Shown: in pieces, positions 26,949 through 36,055 of the stretch
Position numbering within the stretch: the first letter of the stretch is position 1
Layout: the number at the start of each line of letters is the position of its first letter
Origin: Algibacter lectus
Lineage (GTDB): Bacteria; Bacteroidota; Bacteroidia; Flavobacteriales; Flavobacteriaceae
DNA: 64,000 nucleotides
Reading direction: 5' to 3'
NCBI RefSeq assembly: GCF_900112395.1
Contig: NZ_FOLN01000011.1
Coordinates: 99,900-163,899 of the forward strand
Notes under the pieces: model-generated
Database searches by the model: none
Seen by the model: only the letters and a program-made list of their open reading frames with translations
What the model was told of the DNA's origin: nothing
Made by a program: the position numbers and the translations under genes

Positions 26949-28126
26949 AAATCAGATTCATCACCCTATGCATTCTTTTAATTAGCAGTTTATATTCTTT
27001 TTCTCAAGAGAAAATAGAAAAAATAATCTTCCAAGATCAACAAGTTAATTACGGAAAACCAACGGTTGATAATCCGGATATTATTAGACTGCAAGGTGGT
27101 CGTGTGATTTTAAAGAAAGTCACTGTTCCGAAGTTCAAAAAAGGTACCGATGTTCATATTAAATTATCATTGCGTTCTAATGGTGATAAATGGGATAAAT
27201 CGGGTTCTTGCTTTGTAATTACCAATCCAGATGATATTTCATTTTCAAATTTAGCACAAGGCAAAACTAAATTTCCGAAGGGATCTTATACGAACGAAAA
27301 ACACGGTGGTGTAAAAGCGACTGAAGATTACAAACCTGTAGTTGAATTATTACGCTTTATGACGCCATTTGGAGTTGGCCATTACAGCAATGATGAAGTA
27401 AAACATAGAAAACCGGTTTATGTACCACATTGGGAAAAAGAAGTAGTTTGGAATCAAGATATATCAGACCTTGAAAGTATTGTTAGTGATACTTTTTATG
27501 TAGGTGTTTGGATTGATGCATGGAGTAAGGTTGGTTATAAAGTTGATTTAAGCCTAATCTATTCTGGCCGACCAAAACAACAACGCGAAGTATTACCGTT
27601 AGTTAATGCGGTAAACTATGTAAAAGGGCAAGCTTTGCCTGATTTTTTTGCTAACCGATCTTTAGAGCATACTTTCGTTTTAGATAAAAACATTAAAAAT
27701 GCTAAACTGCATTACATTACCACAGGACACGGTGGACATAGCGGTGGTGATGAGTTCATTAAAATTAAAAACACCGTTATAGTTAACGGAAAAACGGTAA
27801 TAGATACTATTCCGTGGAGAGACGATTGCGCATCTTTTAGACGTTTTAACCCAACTTCTGGCGTTTGGTTACGTAAAGACTCTACTTATTACAGAGATAG
27901 AAAAACAAAAACATATAAGATTAAGGAAATTGAAGAGCGTTTAGCGTCTTCAGATCTTTCTCGCTCAAATTGGTGTCCTGGTTCTAAGGTAGAACCTTTT
28001 GTTGCAGAACTTGGCGACCTAAAATCTGGCGAGCAATCTTTAACTATTACAATACCTGCTACAGCAGCCGGAAAAGATAAATCTAACCATTGGTTAGTGT
28101 CTGCTTATATCACTTACGATAAATAA
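26945..28126 (+). CDS. PNGase F-like peptide-N-glycosidase (amidase)
   Basis: Cleaves the bond between Asn and the innermost GlcNAc of N-glycoproteins. The 393-residue protein has a signal peptide (SLYSFSQ) and two beta-sandwich domains. Landmarks align by eye with Elizabethkingia PNGase F: KWDKSG (D84, equivalent to catalytic Asp60), LLRFMTPFGVG, the ITTGHGG segment with GDEF (E270, equivalent to Glu206) and RSNWCPG. At the Glu118 position there is Asp191 (WIDAW), a conservative change. The extra YRDRKTKTYK region before RSNWCPG looks like an insertion. Coupled to the GH92 gene by an ATGA overlap and followed by a terminator. Activity is inferred; family membership is well supported. Confidence 0.85.
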   Translation: MKIRFITLCILLISSLYSFSQEKIEKIIFQDQQVNYGKPTVDNPDIIRLQGGRVILKKVTVPKFKKGTDVHIKLSLRSNGDKWDKSGSCFVITNPDDISFSNLAQGKTKFPKGSYTNEKHGGVKATEDYKPVVELLRFMTPFGVGHYSNDEVKHRKPVYVPHWEKEVVWNQDISDLESIVSDTFYVGVWIDAWSKVGYKVDLSLIYSGRPKQQREVLPLVNAVNYVKGQALPDFFANRSLEHTFVLDKNIKNAKLHYITTGHGGHSGGDEFIKIKNTVIVNGKTVIDTIPWRDDCASFRRFNPTSGVWLRKDSTYYRDRKTKTYKIKEIEERLASSDLSRSNWCPGSKVEPFVAELGDLKSGEQSLTITIPATAAGKDKSNHWLVSAYITYDK

Positions 28127-28492
28127 TTTTGTTGAATTAAATTCTTTTTAACCAACACCTTTTCAAACCTGTTATTCGTCGAACTAATTTTCTAATAATC
28201 TTTTATGTCACTTACTTTAGGGTAAGTTTATTTGAAGTTTAGTTTTGTTTTATTTTAAGTCTAAGGGAGGATCCTCATAACGTCCTCCCTTTTCTTAAAA
28301 GAATAAAATAGTTTTCTACTAACTTAGTATTTGTTTCAATACATTATAACATCTAATTTAGTCAACAATTAAAACTATCTGCAAAATTCAAAAAAACAAT
28401 TAATCGACTAAAGAATTAGAATGGGAACCAACCATTAGATTTTTTGTATTTTTTTTATTTATTCAGATTTAATAATAAAAATCAAAAAAAAT
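28127..28492. other. Intergenic region separating the two catabolic blocks
   Basis: 366 bp with no gene. It holds a terminator at 28263-28296 and, just before the permease gene, TAGATTTT at 28436-28443, a weak match to TAnnTTTG that could be the promoter of the second block. I see no TGGTCGAAAT motif here. Confidence 0.55.
28263..28296 (+). terminator. Rho-independent terminator after PNGase F-like gene
   Basis: AAGGGAGGA (28263-28271) pairs with TCCTCCCTT (28283-28291), GC-rich for this genome, followed by a T-rich TTCTT tail. It ends the first catabolic block. Confidence 0.8.
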
Positions 28493-29797
28493 ATGCAATC
28501 ACCAAAAAAAAGTAATCTAGTTCCAATCGTTATTATAGCGAGTTTGTTTTTCATTTTTGGATTCGTTACCTGGATCAACGGGGCGTTAATTCCTTTCATG
28601 AAAACCATAAACGAATTAACAGATGCGCAATCTTATTTAGTCGCTTCTGCATCTTACATCTCTTTCGTTTTAATGGCATTACCAGCATCTTATATATTAA
28701 ATAAGATAGGCTACAAAAAAGGTATGTCTTTAGGGTTAATCATTATGGGTATAGGTGCTTTACTTTTTATACCTGCAGCCGAAGCAAGAACTTATTGGGT
28801 GTTTTTAACAGGTATTTTTATTCAAGGTGTTGGTATGACGCTTTTACAAACAGCCGCTAACCCATACATCACAATTTTAGGCCCAATGGAAAGTGGAGCT
28901 AAACGTATTGCTATTATGGGAATAGCAAACAAAACTGCAGGAGCTTTAGGATCTTTAATTTTTGGTGCATTACTGCTATCGGGTATAGATGAAGTTAAGG
29001 ATAAATTAGGAAGCGTTTCTTTAGAAGAGAAAAATGTACTTTTAGATACTATGGCCGATAGCGTATTTATGCCTTATTTAATTATGGCTATCGTTCTTTT
29101 TGTATTAGGTGTTCTGATAAGAATGGCACCATTACCAGATGTTGAAGCAGAAGATACTGACGATACTGTTGAAGGTAAAAGCACTAAAACTAGCATATTT
29201 CAATTCCCACATTTATGGTTAGGTGTGTTAGCCTTATTTGTATATGTAGGTGCAGAAGTAATTGCTGGAGATACTATTATATCTTACGGTATTTCTTTAG
29301 GCTTTACTGGAGAAGAAGCTAAATACTTTACAACTTACACCCTTATGGCCATGGTAGCAACTTATGCGTTAGGTGTATTTTTAATTCCAAAATATGTTAA
29401 ACAAAAAACAGCTTTAATAGCAAGTGCAGTACTTGGTATTGTATTTAGTTTATGTATTTTATATACTACTGGTTTTACATCTATTCTATTTGTAGCAGGT
29501 TTAGGTATTGCAAATGCCTTAGTTTGGCCAGCTATATGGCCTTTAACCTTGGAAGGTTTAGGCAAATTTACCAAAACCGCTTCTGCCCTATTAATTATGG
29601 CTATTTCTGGTGGTGCAATTATCCCGCCATTATACGGTAGAATTGTAGATGCCAATAAAACAGAACTCATAGCGAGTGGTATAGATCAGGTGCAAGCAAC
29701 TTCAAGCGCTGCAACAAGTAGTTACTGGATTTTAATTCCTTGCTACGCTCTTATTTTGTTTTTTGCTGTCTGGGGACACAAAATTGGAAAGAAATAA
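28493..29797 (+). CDS. FHS-type sugar permease (FucP/NagP/GluP-like, MFS)
   Basis: A 434-residue inner-membrane protein with 12 likely helices. It resembles the fucose:proton symporter branch of the MFS (FFIFGFVTWINGALIPFM near the N-terminus, then LLQTAANPYI). Members carry L-fucose, GlcNAc, glucose or galactose with protons. The neighbouring GH29 and GH95 fucosidases make L-fucose the best guess, while the GH20 genes make GlcNAc possible; sequence alone cannot decide. It is the first gene of the second block, after a terminator. Confidence 0.88.
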   Translation: MQSPKKSNLVPIVIIASLFFIFGFVTWINGALIPFMKTINELTDAQSYLVASASYISFVLMALPASYILNKIGYKKGMSLGLIIMGIGALLFIPAAEARTYWVFLTGIFIQGVGMTLLQTAANPYITILGPMESGAKRIAIMGIANKTAGALGSLIFGALLLSGIDEVKDKLGSVSLEEKNVLLDTMADSVFMPYLIMAIVLFVLGVLIRMAPLPDVEAEDTDDTVEGKSTKTSIFQFPHLWLGVLALFVYVGAEVIAGDTIISYGISLGFTGEEAKYFTTYTLMAMVATYALGVFLIPKYVKQKTALIASAVLGIVFSLCILYTTGFTSILFVAGLGIANALVWPAIWPLTLEGLGKFTKTASALLIMAISGGAIIPPLYGRIVDANKTELIASGIDQVQATSSAATSSYWILIPCYALILFFAVWGHKIGKK

Positions 29798-29841
29798 ATA
29801 TTTCACAAAAGAAAAAAACACTAACAATTCAATTCATAAAA

Positions 29842-31473
29842 ATGGCAAAACACATTCTGAATACAACAAAATTGAATAATTCCTACTTGGTGGTTTTATC
29901 GGCTTTTATGTTATGCTTTAGCTGTAAAAACGAAACAAAAGCTAAGGTTGAAGCTGAAACCCCACAACGACCAAATATTGTTTTTATAATGAGTGATGAC
30001 CATGCTTACCAAGCCATTAGTGCTTACGGTCATGGACTAAATAACACACCTAATATTGATAGAATTGCGAATGAAGGAGCGCTCTTTAACAGAGGTTTTG
30101 TAACAAATTCCATTTGTGCACCAAGTAGAGCTGTAATGCTAACTGGTAAACACAGCTTTGTAAACGGAAAAGTAGATAATATTAGTCCGTTTAACTGGGA
30201 TCAAGACAACTTCGCTAAAACCCTTCAAAAATCGGGTTATCAAACCGCATTAATTGGTAAAATTCACATGGATGGTTTACCACAAGGTTTCGATTACTCC
30301 AACGTACTACCTGGCCAAGGTCAATATTACTCTCCAGAATTTATTGAGAATGGCGTAAAGAAAACCATACCAGGTTATGTAACAAACGTAACCACAGATA
30401 TTGCATTGAACTGGTTAGAAAACAAACGTGAAAAAGACAAGCCTTTTTTAATGCTTTACCACCAAAAAGCTCCACATAGAACTTGGATGCCAGAGGAAAA
30501 ATATTTAACGCTTTTTGATGATAAAACATTCGATCCGCCAGCAAACTTCTTTGATGATTACGAAGGGCGACCTGCTGCAGCAGCACACGAAATGGGAATC
30601 TACAAGGACATGGATTTAGTGTACGATTTAAAAATGCTAGATAAAGATGGTGATATAAAAACCAAGTACAGAGGCATGTTTCAAAAAAAATATGACCGTA
30701 TGAATGCTGAGCAAAAAGCTGCTTGGGACACTTACTATGATCCTATTATAGCCGATTTTAAAGCTAAAAAATTAGAAGGAAAAGAACTTGCTCTTTGGAA
30801 ATATAACCGCTACATGCACGATTACTTAAGAACCATTCAATCTGTAGATGATGGTGTTGGTGAGGTTTTAGATTATTTAAAAGAAAATGGTTTAGAAGAA
30901 AACACAATTGTTGTTTACACATCCGATCAAGGATTTTATTTAGGTGAACACGGCTGGTTCGACAAACGTTTTATGTACGAAGAGTCTTTTAGAACTCCTA
31001 TTTTAGTTAAATATCCAAAAGAAATTAAAGCAGGTACTGTTGTTAACGGTCTTGTACAAAATTTAGACTTTGCACCAACATTTTTAGATTATGCAGGTGT
31101 AGATATTCCAAAAGACATTCAAGGAGAATCTTTTAGAAAGTTAGTAAATGGTGAAGCTAGTGAATGGCGTGATGCTATTTACTACACTTATTATGAATTC
31201 CCAGGAGAGCACCATGTAAAACGTCATTATGGCGTAAGAACACATCGTTACAAATTAATCCATTTCTATTATGATATTGAACAATGGGAATTATACGATT
31301 TAGAAAAAGACCCTTCGGAAATGAATAACCTTTACAACGATCCTGCTTATGCCGATGTAAAAGCAGATATGCATAAGCAATTAGAAAATATGCGCACTAA
31401 ATACGGAGATAGTGATGAGTTGAATGCTTCTCACCTAGAGCGTTATTTAACCGCAAAACATATAAAACACTAA
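29842..31473 (+). CDS. Formylglycine-dependent sulfatase (S1 family), lipoprotein
   Basis: A 543-residue lipoprotein (FMLCFSC). S1 sulfatases hydrolyse sulfate esters on glycans. The core motif CAPSR is present, with C92 expected to become formylglycine, followed by AVMLTGK. MSDDHAYQ near the N-terminus supplies the metal-binding aspartates. The overall style, with the later HHVKRHYGVRTHRYKLI stretch, resembles bacterial sulfatases acting on sulfated GlcNAc or fucose, but the subfamily was not tested. The frame extends back to 29740 inside the permease gene; ATG 29842 gives a normal lipoprotein signal and no overlap. A maturase (FGE or anSME) must be encoded elsewhere. Confidence 0.9.
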   Translation: MAKHILNTTKLNNSYLVVLSAFMLCFSCKNETKAKVEAETPQRPNIVFIMSDDHAYQAISAYGHGLNNTPNIDRIANEGALFNRGFVTNSICAPSRAVMLTGKHSFVNGKVDNISPFNWDQDNFAKTLQKSGYQTALIGKIHMDGLPQGFDYSNVLPGQGQYYSPEFIENGVKKTIPGYVTNVTTDIALNWLENKREKDKPFLMLYHQKAPHRTWMPEEKYLTLFDDKTFDPPANFFDDYEGRPAAAAHEMGIYKDMDLVYDLKMLDKDGDIKTKYRGMFQKKYDRMNAEQKAAWDTYYDPIIADFKAKKLEGKELALWKYNRYMHDYLRTIQSVDDGVGEVLDYLKENGLEENTIVVYTSDQGFYLGEHGWFDKRFMYEESFRTPILVKYPKEIKAGTVVNGLVQNLDFAPTFLDYAGVDIPKDIQGESFRKLVNGEASEWRDAIYYTYYEFPGEHHVKRHYGVRTHRYKLIHFYYDIEQWELYDLEKDPSEMNNLYNDPAYADVKADMHKQLENMRTKYGDSDELNASHLERYLTAKHIKH

Positions 31474-31484
31474 TAAATTATACT

Positions 31485-32546
31485 GTGCAGAAAAAACACG
31501 TCATTTTAGTCACTCTTCTCTCATTAATCACTTTTGGCTTTGCTCAAGAACAGGTTAATTATTTAGAAGAATCTGAAGCCGATTTCACTAAAAGAATGCA
31601 ATGGTTTACAGATGCTAAATATGGCATGTTTATTCATTTTGGTCTTTACAGCCAATTAGGCGGTATTTACAAAGGTAATGATGAAGGGCGCTACGCCGAA
31701 TGGATTCAAGGAAATCAAAATATTTCTTCGGAAGAATATGCAACGTTAATAAACACTTGGAATCCTAAAGATTTTGATGCCAATAACATTGTAAAGCTAG
31801 CTAAAAAAGCAGGTATGAAATATTTGGTGGTTACTACCAAACACCATGAAGGTTTTTGCCTATGGGATTCTGAATATACCGATTTCGATATTGCTAAAAG
31901 TCCAATGAAAGGTAGAGATCTAGTAAAAGAACTTGCGGATGCTTGCAAAAAAGGCGGTTTACATTTTGGCACCTATTACAGCATCATAGATTGGCATCAT
32001 CCATCCCAAACGGTGGAATATAACGAAGAAGAAAAGCGTAAAAACTGGGGCTTAACCACCATGAAGGATGGCAGAAAAGAAGAGTATGTCACCTACATGA
32101 AAAACCAAATTAAGGAGCTTGTCGAAAATTACGATAGCGAAATTATTTGGTTCGATGCCGATTGGACACATTGGTGGACCGAAAAAGATGGTAACGATTT
32201 ATATCAATACATCAGAACCTTAAAACCAAGCGTTATCATTAACAACCGCGTTTCAAAACGTGATAAATTCAAAAAAGATTTTGGTACGCCAGAACAATTT
32301 CATCCAGATTCAACTTTAAAACATTATTGGGAAGCTTGCTACACCATGAACGATTCTTGGGGCTTCAAAATAAAAGACACCGCTTGGAAAAGTCCAGAAG
32401 TCGTTTACCAAAAGCTTAAAGACATCAACCAAAAAGGCGGGAATTTCTTGCTCAATATTGGCCCTGATGGTGATGGAAATGTACCAAAAGAATCGGCCAA
32501 AATTTTAAAGCAGGTTGGTAAAATGATTGCTAAAGAAGAAAAATAA
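31485..32546 (+). CDS. GH29 alpha-L-fucosidase, short form, GTG start
   Basis: A 353-residue secreted enzyme (signal ending ITFGFAQ) that removes alpha-linked L-fucose. GH29 motifs are KYGMFIHFGLYS, KHHEGFCLWDS and IIWFDADW, where D224 is the likely nucleophile. It ends soon after the barrel and has no C-terminal beta-sandwich domain. The only sensible start is a GTG at 31485; the next Met lies inside the catalytic domain. It is 11 bp after a sulfatase and 22 bp before another. Confidence 0.9.
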   Translation: MQKKHVILVTLLSLITFGFAQEQVNYLEESEADFTKRMQWFTDAKYGMFIHFGLYSQLGGIYKGNDEGRYAEWIQGNQNISSEEYATLINTWNPKDFDANNIVKLAKKAGMKYLVVTTKHHEGFCLWDSEYTDFDIAKSPMKGRDLVKELADACKKGGLHFGTYYSIIDWHHPSQTVEYNEEEKRKNWGLTTMKDGRKEEYVTYMKNQIKELVENYDSEIIWFDADWTHWWTEKDGNDLYQYIRTLKPSVIINNRVSKRDKFKKDFGTPEQFHPDSTLKHYWEACYTMNDSWGFKIKDTAWKSPEVVYQKLKDINQKGGNFLLNIGPDGDGNVPKESAKILKQVGKMIAKEEK

Positions 32547-32568
32547 AATTACTATTTAAAACATAAAC

Positions 32569-34095
32569 ATGTCTAACAAAACCATATTTTACAGTGTTAT
32601 TCTTATTGCATTAATAGCAACAGGATGTAAAGAAAAGCCAAAAGCAGAAGAAGCTGTGGCACAAAAGCCAAACATCCTTTTCTTATTTACAGACGATCAG
32701 CGTGCTGGTACCATAGAAGCCATGCACAAATACGGTGTAAAAACACCTAACATGGATAAGTTAGTAGAAAATGGAACATCGTTTACCAACTCTTATATTT
32801 TAGGAGCAACAACGGCGGCTGTTTGTTCTCCAAGTAGAGCGATGTTAATGACTGGGCGTCACTATTTCAATATAGAACCCAATGTTTATGCGCAATTTGC
32901 TTTTCCGAAGGAAGAAAAAGGAAAAAGTGATTTATTAACCTTTCCAGAATATTTTAAAGCTAACGGTTACGAAACTTTTGCGACAGGAAAACAACACAAT
33001 GGTGAAATTTGGCTAGAGCGTGGTTTCAATCAAATAAAATCAGCCTTTTTAGGAGGTATGACTACACATTTTGGAACTAAAGTAAAAGATTACACACCAG
33101 AAACGGGATGGTCTGCTACTTATCAAGATAAAGAAAAATTTAGTAGTGAAGTTTTTGCAGATGCCGCTGTTGGTTTTTTAGATAGTTATAAAGAAAAGGA
33201 TCCGTTTTTAATGTATGTTGCCTTTACTGCTCCACACGACCCAAGAACTGCGCCTCAGGAATTTCATGATATGTACCCTACTGAAGACATGACCGTGCCA
33301 GAAAACTTTATGCCTGAGCATCCTTTTGAAATTGCTGATGATAGAATTAGAGATGAAGTTTTAGCGCCTTTTCCAAGAACAGAAGCTATTATTCAAAAAG
33401 AAATATCAGATTATTATGCCATGATTACGGCTACCGATGCACAAATTGGTCGCGTTTTAAAAGCTCTAAAAGCTTCTGGACAAGCAGAGAACACTATTAT
33501 TGTTTTTGCCGGAGATAACGGTTTAGCTTTAGGTCAACATGGTTTATTAGGAAAACAAAATGTGTATGAACATAGTGTTGGTGTACCTTTAATTTTTTGT
33601 GGGCCAAACATTCCTAAAAATCAAAAAACCGATGCCCTAGCCTATTTACACGATGTGTTTCCTACGTTATGCGGCTTAACCGGACTAGAAATTCCTGAGT
33701 CTATCGAAACAGAAGATTTAACACCTGTTATAACGGGTGAAAAGAAAGAAGTTAGAAACAGTATGCTGTACGCCTATAATTCTTGGCCTGGCGATTTACT
33801 TAATAAAAACAGAAAACATAATCCTGGTGGTGGACACCGCGCGGTTCGTAAAGGCGATTATAAATTAATTGTAAGTGCAAAGCATGAAGTTTTCACCTAT
33901 CAATTATTCAATGTAAAAGAAGATTCTTGGGAGCTTAATAATCTAATAGACGATGAAAAATTCAAAACTATTAAAGATGATTTAATGTCAGAATTACAAA
34001 TTCTTATTTATGAAACAGGCGATCCTGCAGAATTAGATAAAAATGAATTTGGACTATTTGATGATATTGAAGCTTACAACTTTAAAAAAAAATAA
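32569..34095 (+). CDS. Formylglycine-dependent sulfatase (S1 family), lipoprotein
   Basis: A 508-residue lipoprotein (LIATGC) with the sulfatase core VCSPSRAMLMTGRHY; C86 is the formylglycine precursor. LFTDDQRAGT supplies metal ligands and IIVFAGDNGLALGQHG the second conserved segment. The N-terminal half differs from the other four sulfatases here, so it likely acts on a different sulfate position or sugar. Its stop is directly followed by the next GH29 start with no spacer. Confidence 0.9.
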   Translation: MSNKTIFYSVILIALIATGCKEKPKAEEAVAQKPNILFLFTDDQRAGTIEAMHKYGVKTPNMDKLVENGTSFTNSYILGATTAAVCSPSRAMLMTGRHYFNIEPNVYAQFAFPKEEKGKSDLLTFPEYFKANGYETFATGKQHNGEIWLERGFNQIKSAFLGGMTTHFGTKVKDYTPETGWSATYQDKEKFSSEVFADAAVGFLDSYKEKDPFLMYVAFTAPHDPRTAPQEFHDMYPTEDMTVPENFMPEHPFEIADDRIRDEVLAPFPRTEAIIQKEISDYYAMITATDAQIGRVLKALKASGQAENTIIVFAGDNGLALGQHGLLGKQNVYEHSVGVPLIFCGPNIPKNQKTDALAYLHDVFPTLCGLTGLEIPESIETEDLTPVITGEKKEVRNSMLYAYNSWPGDLLNKNRKHNPGGGHRAVRKGDYKLIVSAKHEVFTYQLFNVKEDSWELNNLIDDEKFKTIKDDLMSELQILIYETGDPAELDKNEFGLFDDIEAYNFKKK

Positions 34096-35742
34096 ATGAC
34101 CAATAGACATTCAAATACAATAGTAATCTCAATTAAAAAGCCTGTTTTTTTAAACATGCTTTTTGTTGTTTTATTTTTCTTGGGCTCAACACAATTTATA
34201 AAAGCTCAAAACAAAGACTTAACATGGGATGAACTTGCTAATCAATATGAATGTCCAGAATGGTTTCGTGATGCCAAATTCGGAATCTGGTTTCATTGGG
34301 GACCACAAGCTGTACCTGAACAAGGTGGCGGTTGGTATGCTAGACATATGTACATGAAAGATGTTGGCCGCCAGAAATTTGGAAAAATGGCCAATCCGTA
34401 TCACTTACAAACTTATGGCCACCCTTCAGAATTCGGTTTTAAAGATATTATCCATGCATGGAAAGCTGAAAAATTTGATGCTGAATATTTAATAAATTTT
34501 TCAAAAGAAAATGGTGCCAAATATATTGTAGCCTTAGCAAATCATCATGATCATTTCGATTTATTCCATTCCTCTTATCACCCATGGAATTCGGTTAATG
34601 TTGGTCCTAAAAAAGATATTATTGGTGCTTTTGAAAAAGCAACACGTAATGCTGGCTTAAAATTTGGAGTAACTAGCCACGACGATCGTTTTCTAAATTG
34701 GTGGCAACCTGCTTTTGGAGCAGATAAAACGGGCGAATATGCAGGAGTACCTTATGATGGACGATTAACAAAAGCCGATGGCAAAGGAAAATGGTGGGAA
34801 GGTTTAGACCCTAAAGATTTATATGGTCCAGCACCAGAAGATCGTACTCCAGAAATTATTGAAGATATTAAGAAAAACTGGCTAAAACGCCATATTGAAT
34901 TAGTTACAAACTACAAACCTGATCTATTATATAATGATGGTTTTAACTTTACGTATGGCGATTACGGTAAAGAAGTTACCCGAAAACTGTATAACAATAG
35001 TTTAAAGGATAATGGCAAAATAGATGCTGTTATGCTTTTAAAAAAACAAGCAAAAGGCACGGTTAACGAAGTAGAATCTGGAGGTAGTAATACCTTAAGA
35101 GCATATCCTTGGCAATCGGAAATTACGTTTACCGATTGGTTTTATAAAAAAGACCGACACCTAACTCATAATGCGCGTACCATTTTAGAAATGCTAATTG
35201 AAGCCGTAAGTAAAAATGGAAACTTGCTATTAAGTATGGAATTAAAGCCAGATGGCACAATTCCTGATGAGATAAAAAAGAGTGTAAAAATAGTTGGTGA
35301 TTGGCTTAAAATAAATGGTGAAGCAATTTACGGAACACGTCCATGGACAGTTTATGGCGATGGTAGAAGTGTTCGAGGAGAAGCCGTTGAAACCGTTGAT
35401 GGCGAATTACGAAATGCTACAGAGTCTCAAAAGCATGGCGAACATTTTAACCAACGTACAACAGCAACACCTGCTTTTGCTCACGATGAAGTTCGTTACA
35501 CCACAAAGGGAGATGATTTTTACATAACCGTAATGAATCCAAAAGGAGGTGAATTCGTTATTCCTTCATTAGGGAAGTCTAGCGAAGTTACCCCAGGAAA
35601 TTTAAAAGGGTTAATACAATTATATAACGGTAGAAAGGTTTCATATAAACAAACAAATAACGGTTTAACTATAAATATGCCAGTGGTTAATGGAGATAGC
35701 TATCCTGTGGTTTTAAAAGCTAAATTCAAAAAGAAACATTAA
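34096..35742 (+). CDS. GH29 alpha-L-fucosidase, long form
   Basis: A 548-residue enzyme with an N-terminal signal-like segment (LFFLGSTQFIKAQ); the true start could also be the ATG at 34156. GH29 motifs are KFGIWFHWGPQA, NHHDHFDLF and LLYNDGFN with nucleophile D281. The Y-N-D form differs from the W-F-D form of the other two GH29 proteins, so it belongs to a different branch and probably has a different linkage preference. A C-terminal beta-sandwich is present. The start codon follows the preceding stop codon directly. Just downstream is a decayed GH3 tail. Confidence 0.88.
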   Translation: MTNRHSNTIVISIKKPVFLNMLFVVLFFLGSTQFIKAQNKDLTWDELANQYECPEWFRDAKFGIWFHWGPQAVPEQGGGWYARHMYMKDVGRQKFGKMANPYHLQTYGHPSEFGFKDIIHAWKAEKFDAEYLINFSKENGAKYIVALANHHDHFDLFHSSYHPWNSVNVGPKKDIIGAFEKATRNAGLKFGVTSHDDRFLNWWQPAFGADKTGEYAGVPYDGRLTKADGKGKWWEGLDPKDLYGPAPEDRTPEIIEDIKKNWLKRHIELVTNYKPDLLYNDGFNFTYGDYGKEVTRKLYNNSLKDNGKIDAVMLLKKQAKGTVNEVESGGSNTLRAYPWQSEITFTDWFYKKDRHLTHNARTILEMLIEAVSKNGNLLLSMELKPDGTIPDEIKKSVKIVGDWLKINGEAIYGTRPWTVYGDGRSVRGEAVETVDGELRNATESQKHGEHFNQRTTATPAFAHDEVRYTTKGDDFYITVMNPKGGEFVIPSLGKSSEVTPGNLKGLIQLYNGRKVSYKQTNNGLTINMPVVNGDSYPVVLKAKFKKKH

Positions 35743-35743
35743 C

Positions 35744-36043
35744 TGTACAGCGGCAACAAAAGTATCTGTTAATGTCAAAAATGTAGGAGATTTGAAAGGA
35801 GAAGAAGTTGTACAATTGTAGAAAGTTCGGTTAAAACGAGCTTAATAAAATTTATGAGGTACAAAGCGTATTTCTTTAAAACCATAAAAGGCAACTACAA
35901 TAACTTTTGAAACCACTTTAGAAGAGTTACAATTCTTTGATAGAGAGTTGCATAAAAAAGGAGTTGAGCCGGGAGATTTTGAAATAGGTATTAGTCCTTC
36001 ATCAAATAATTTTGAAACTGTAAAACTAATTGTTACAAATTAA
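35744..36043 (+). pseudogene. Remnant of the C-terminal Fn3-like domain of a GH3 enzyme
   Basis: Translated pieces match the last about 100 residues of the GH3 protein encoded at 41393-44074: VSVNVKNVGDLKGEEVVQL, then stops and a frame shift, then GTKRISLKP, ITFETTLEELQFFDRE and GVEPGDFEIGISPSS to a normal stop at 36041. At least four in-frame stops break it. The rest of the GH3 gene is gone, so this is the scar of a deletion between the GH29 and sulfatase genes. Confidence 0.85.
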
Positions 36044-36055
36044 ACTCAAAAAAAA

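Noticed and set aside
29740..29841. Upstream start for the first sulfatase inside the permease gene
   Set aside because: It would overlap the permease by 58 bp and hide the lipoprotein signal that begins at 29842.
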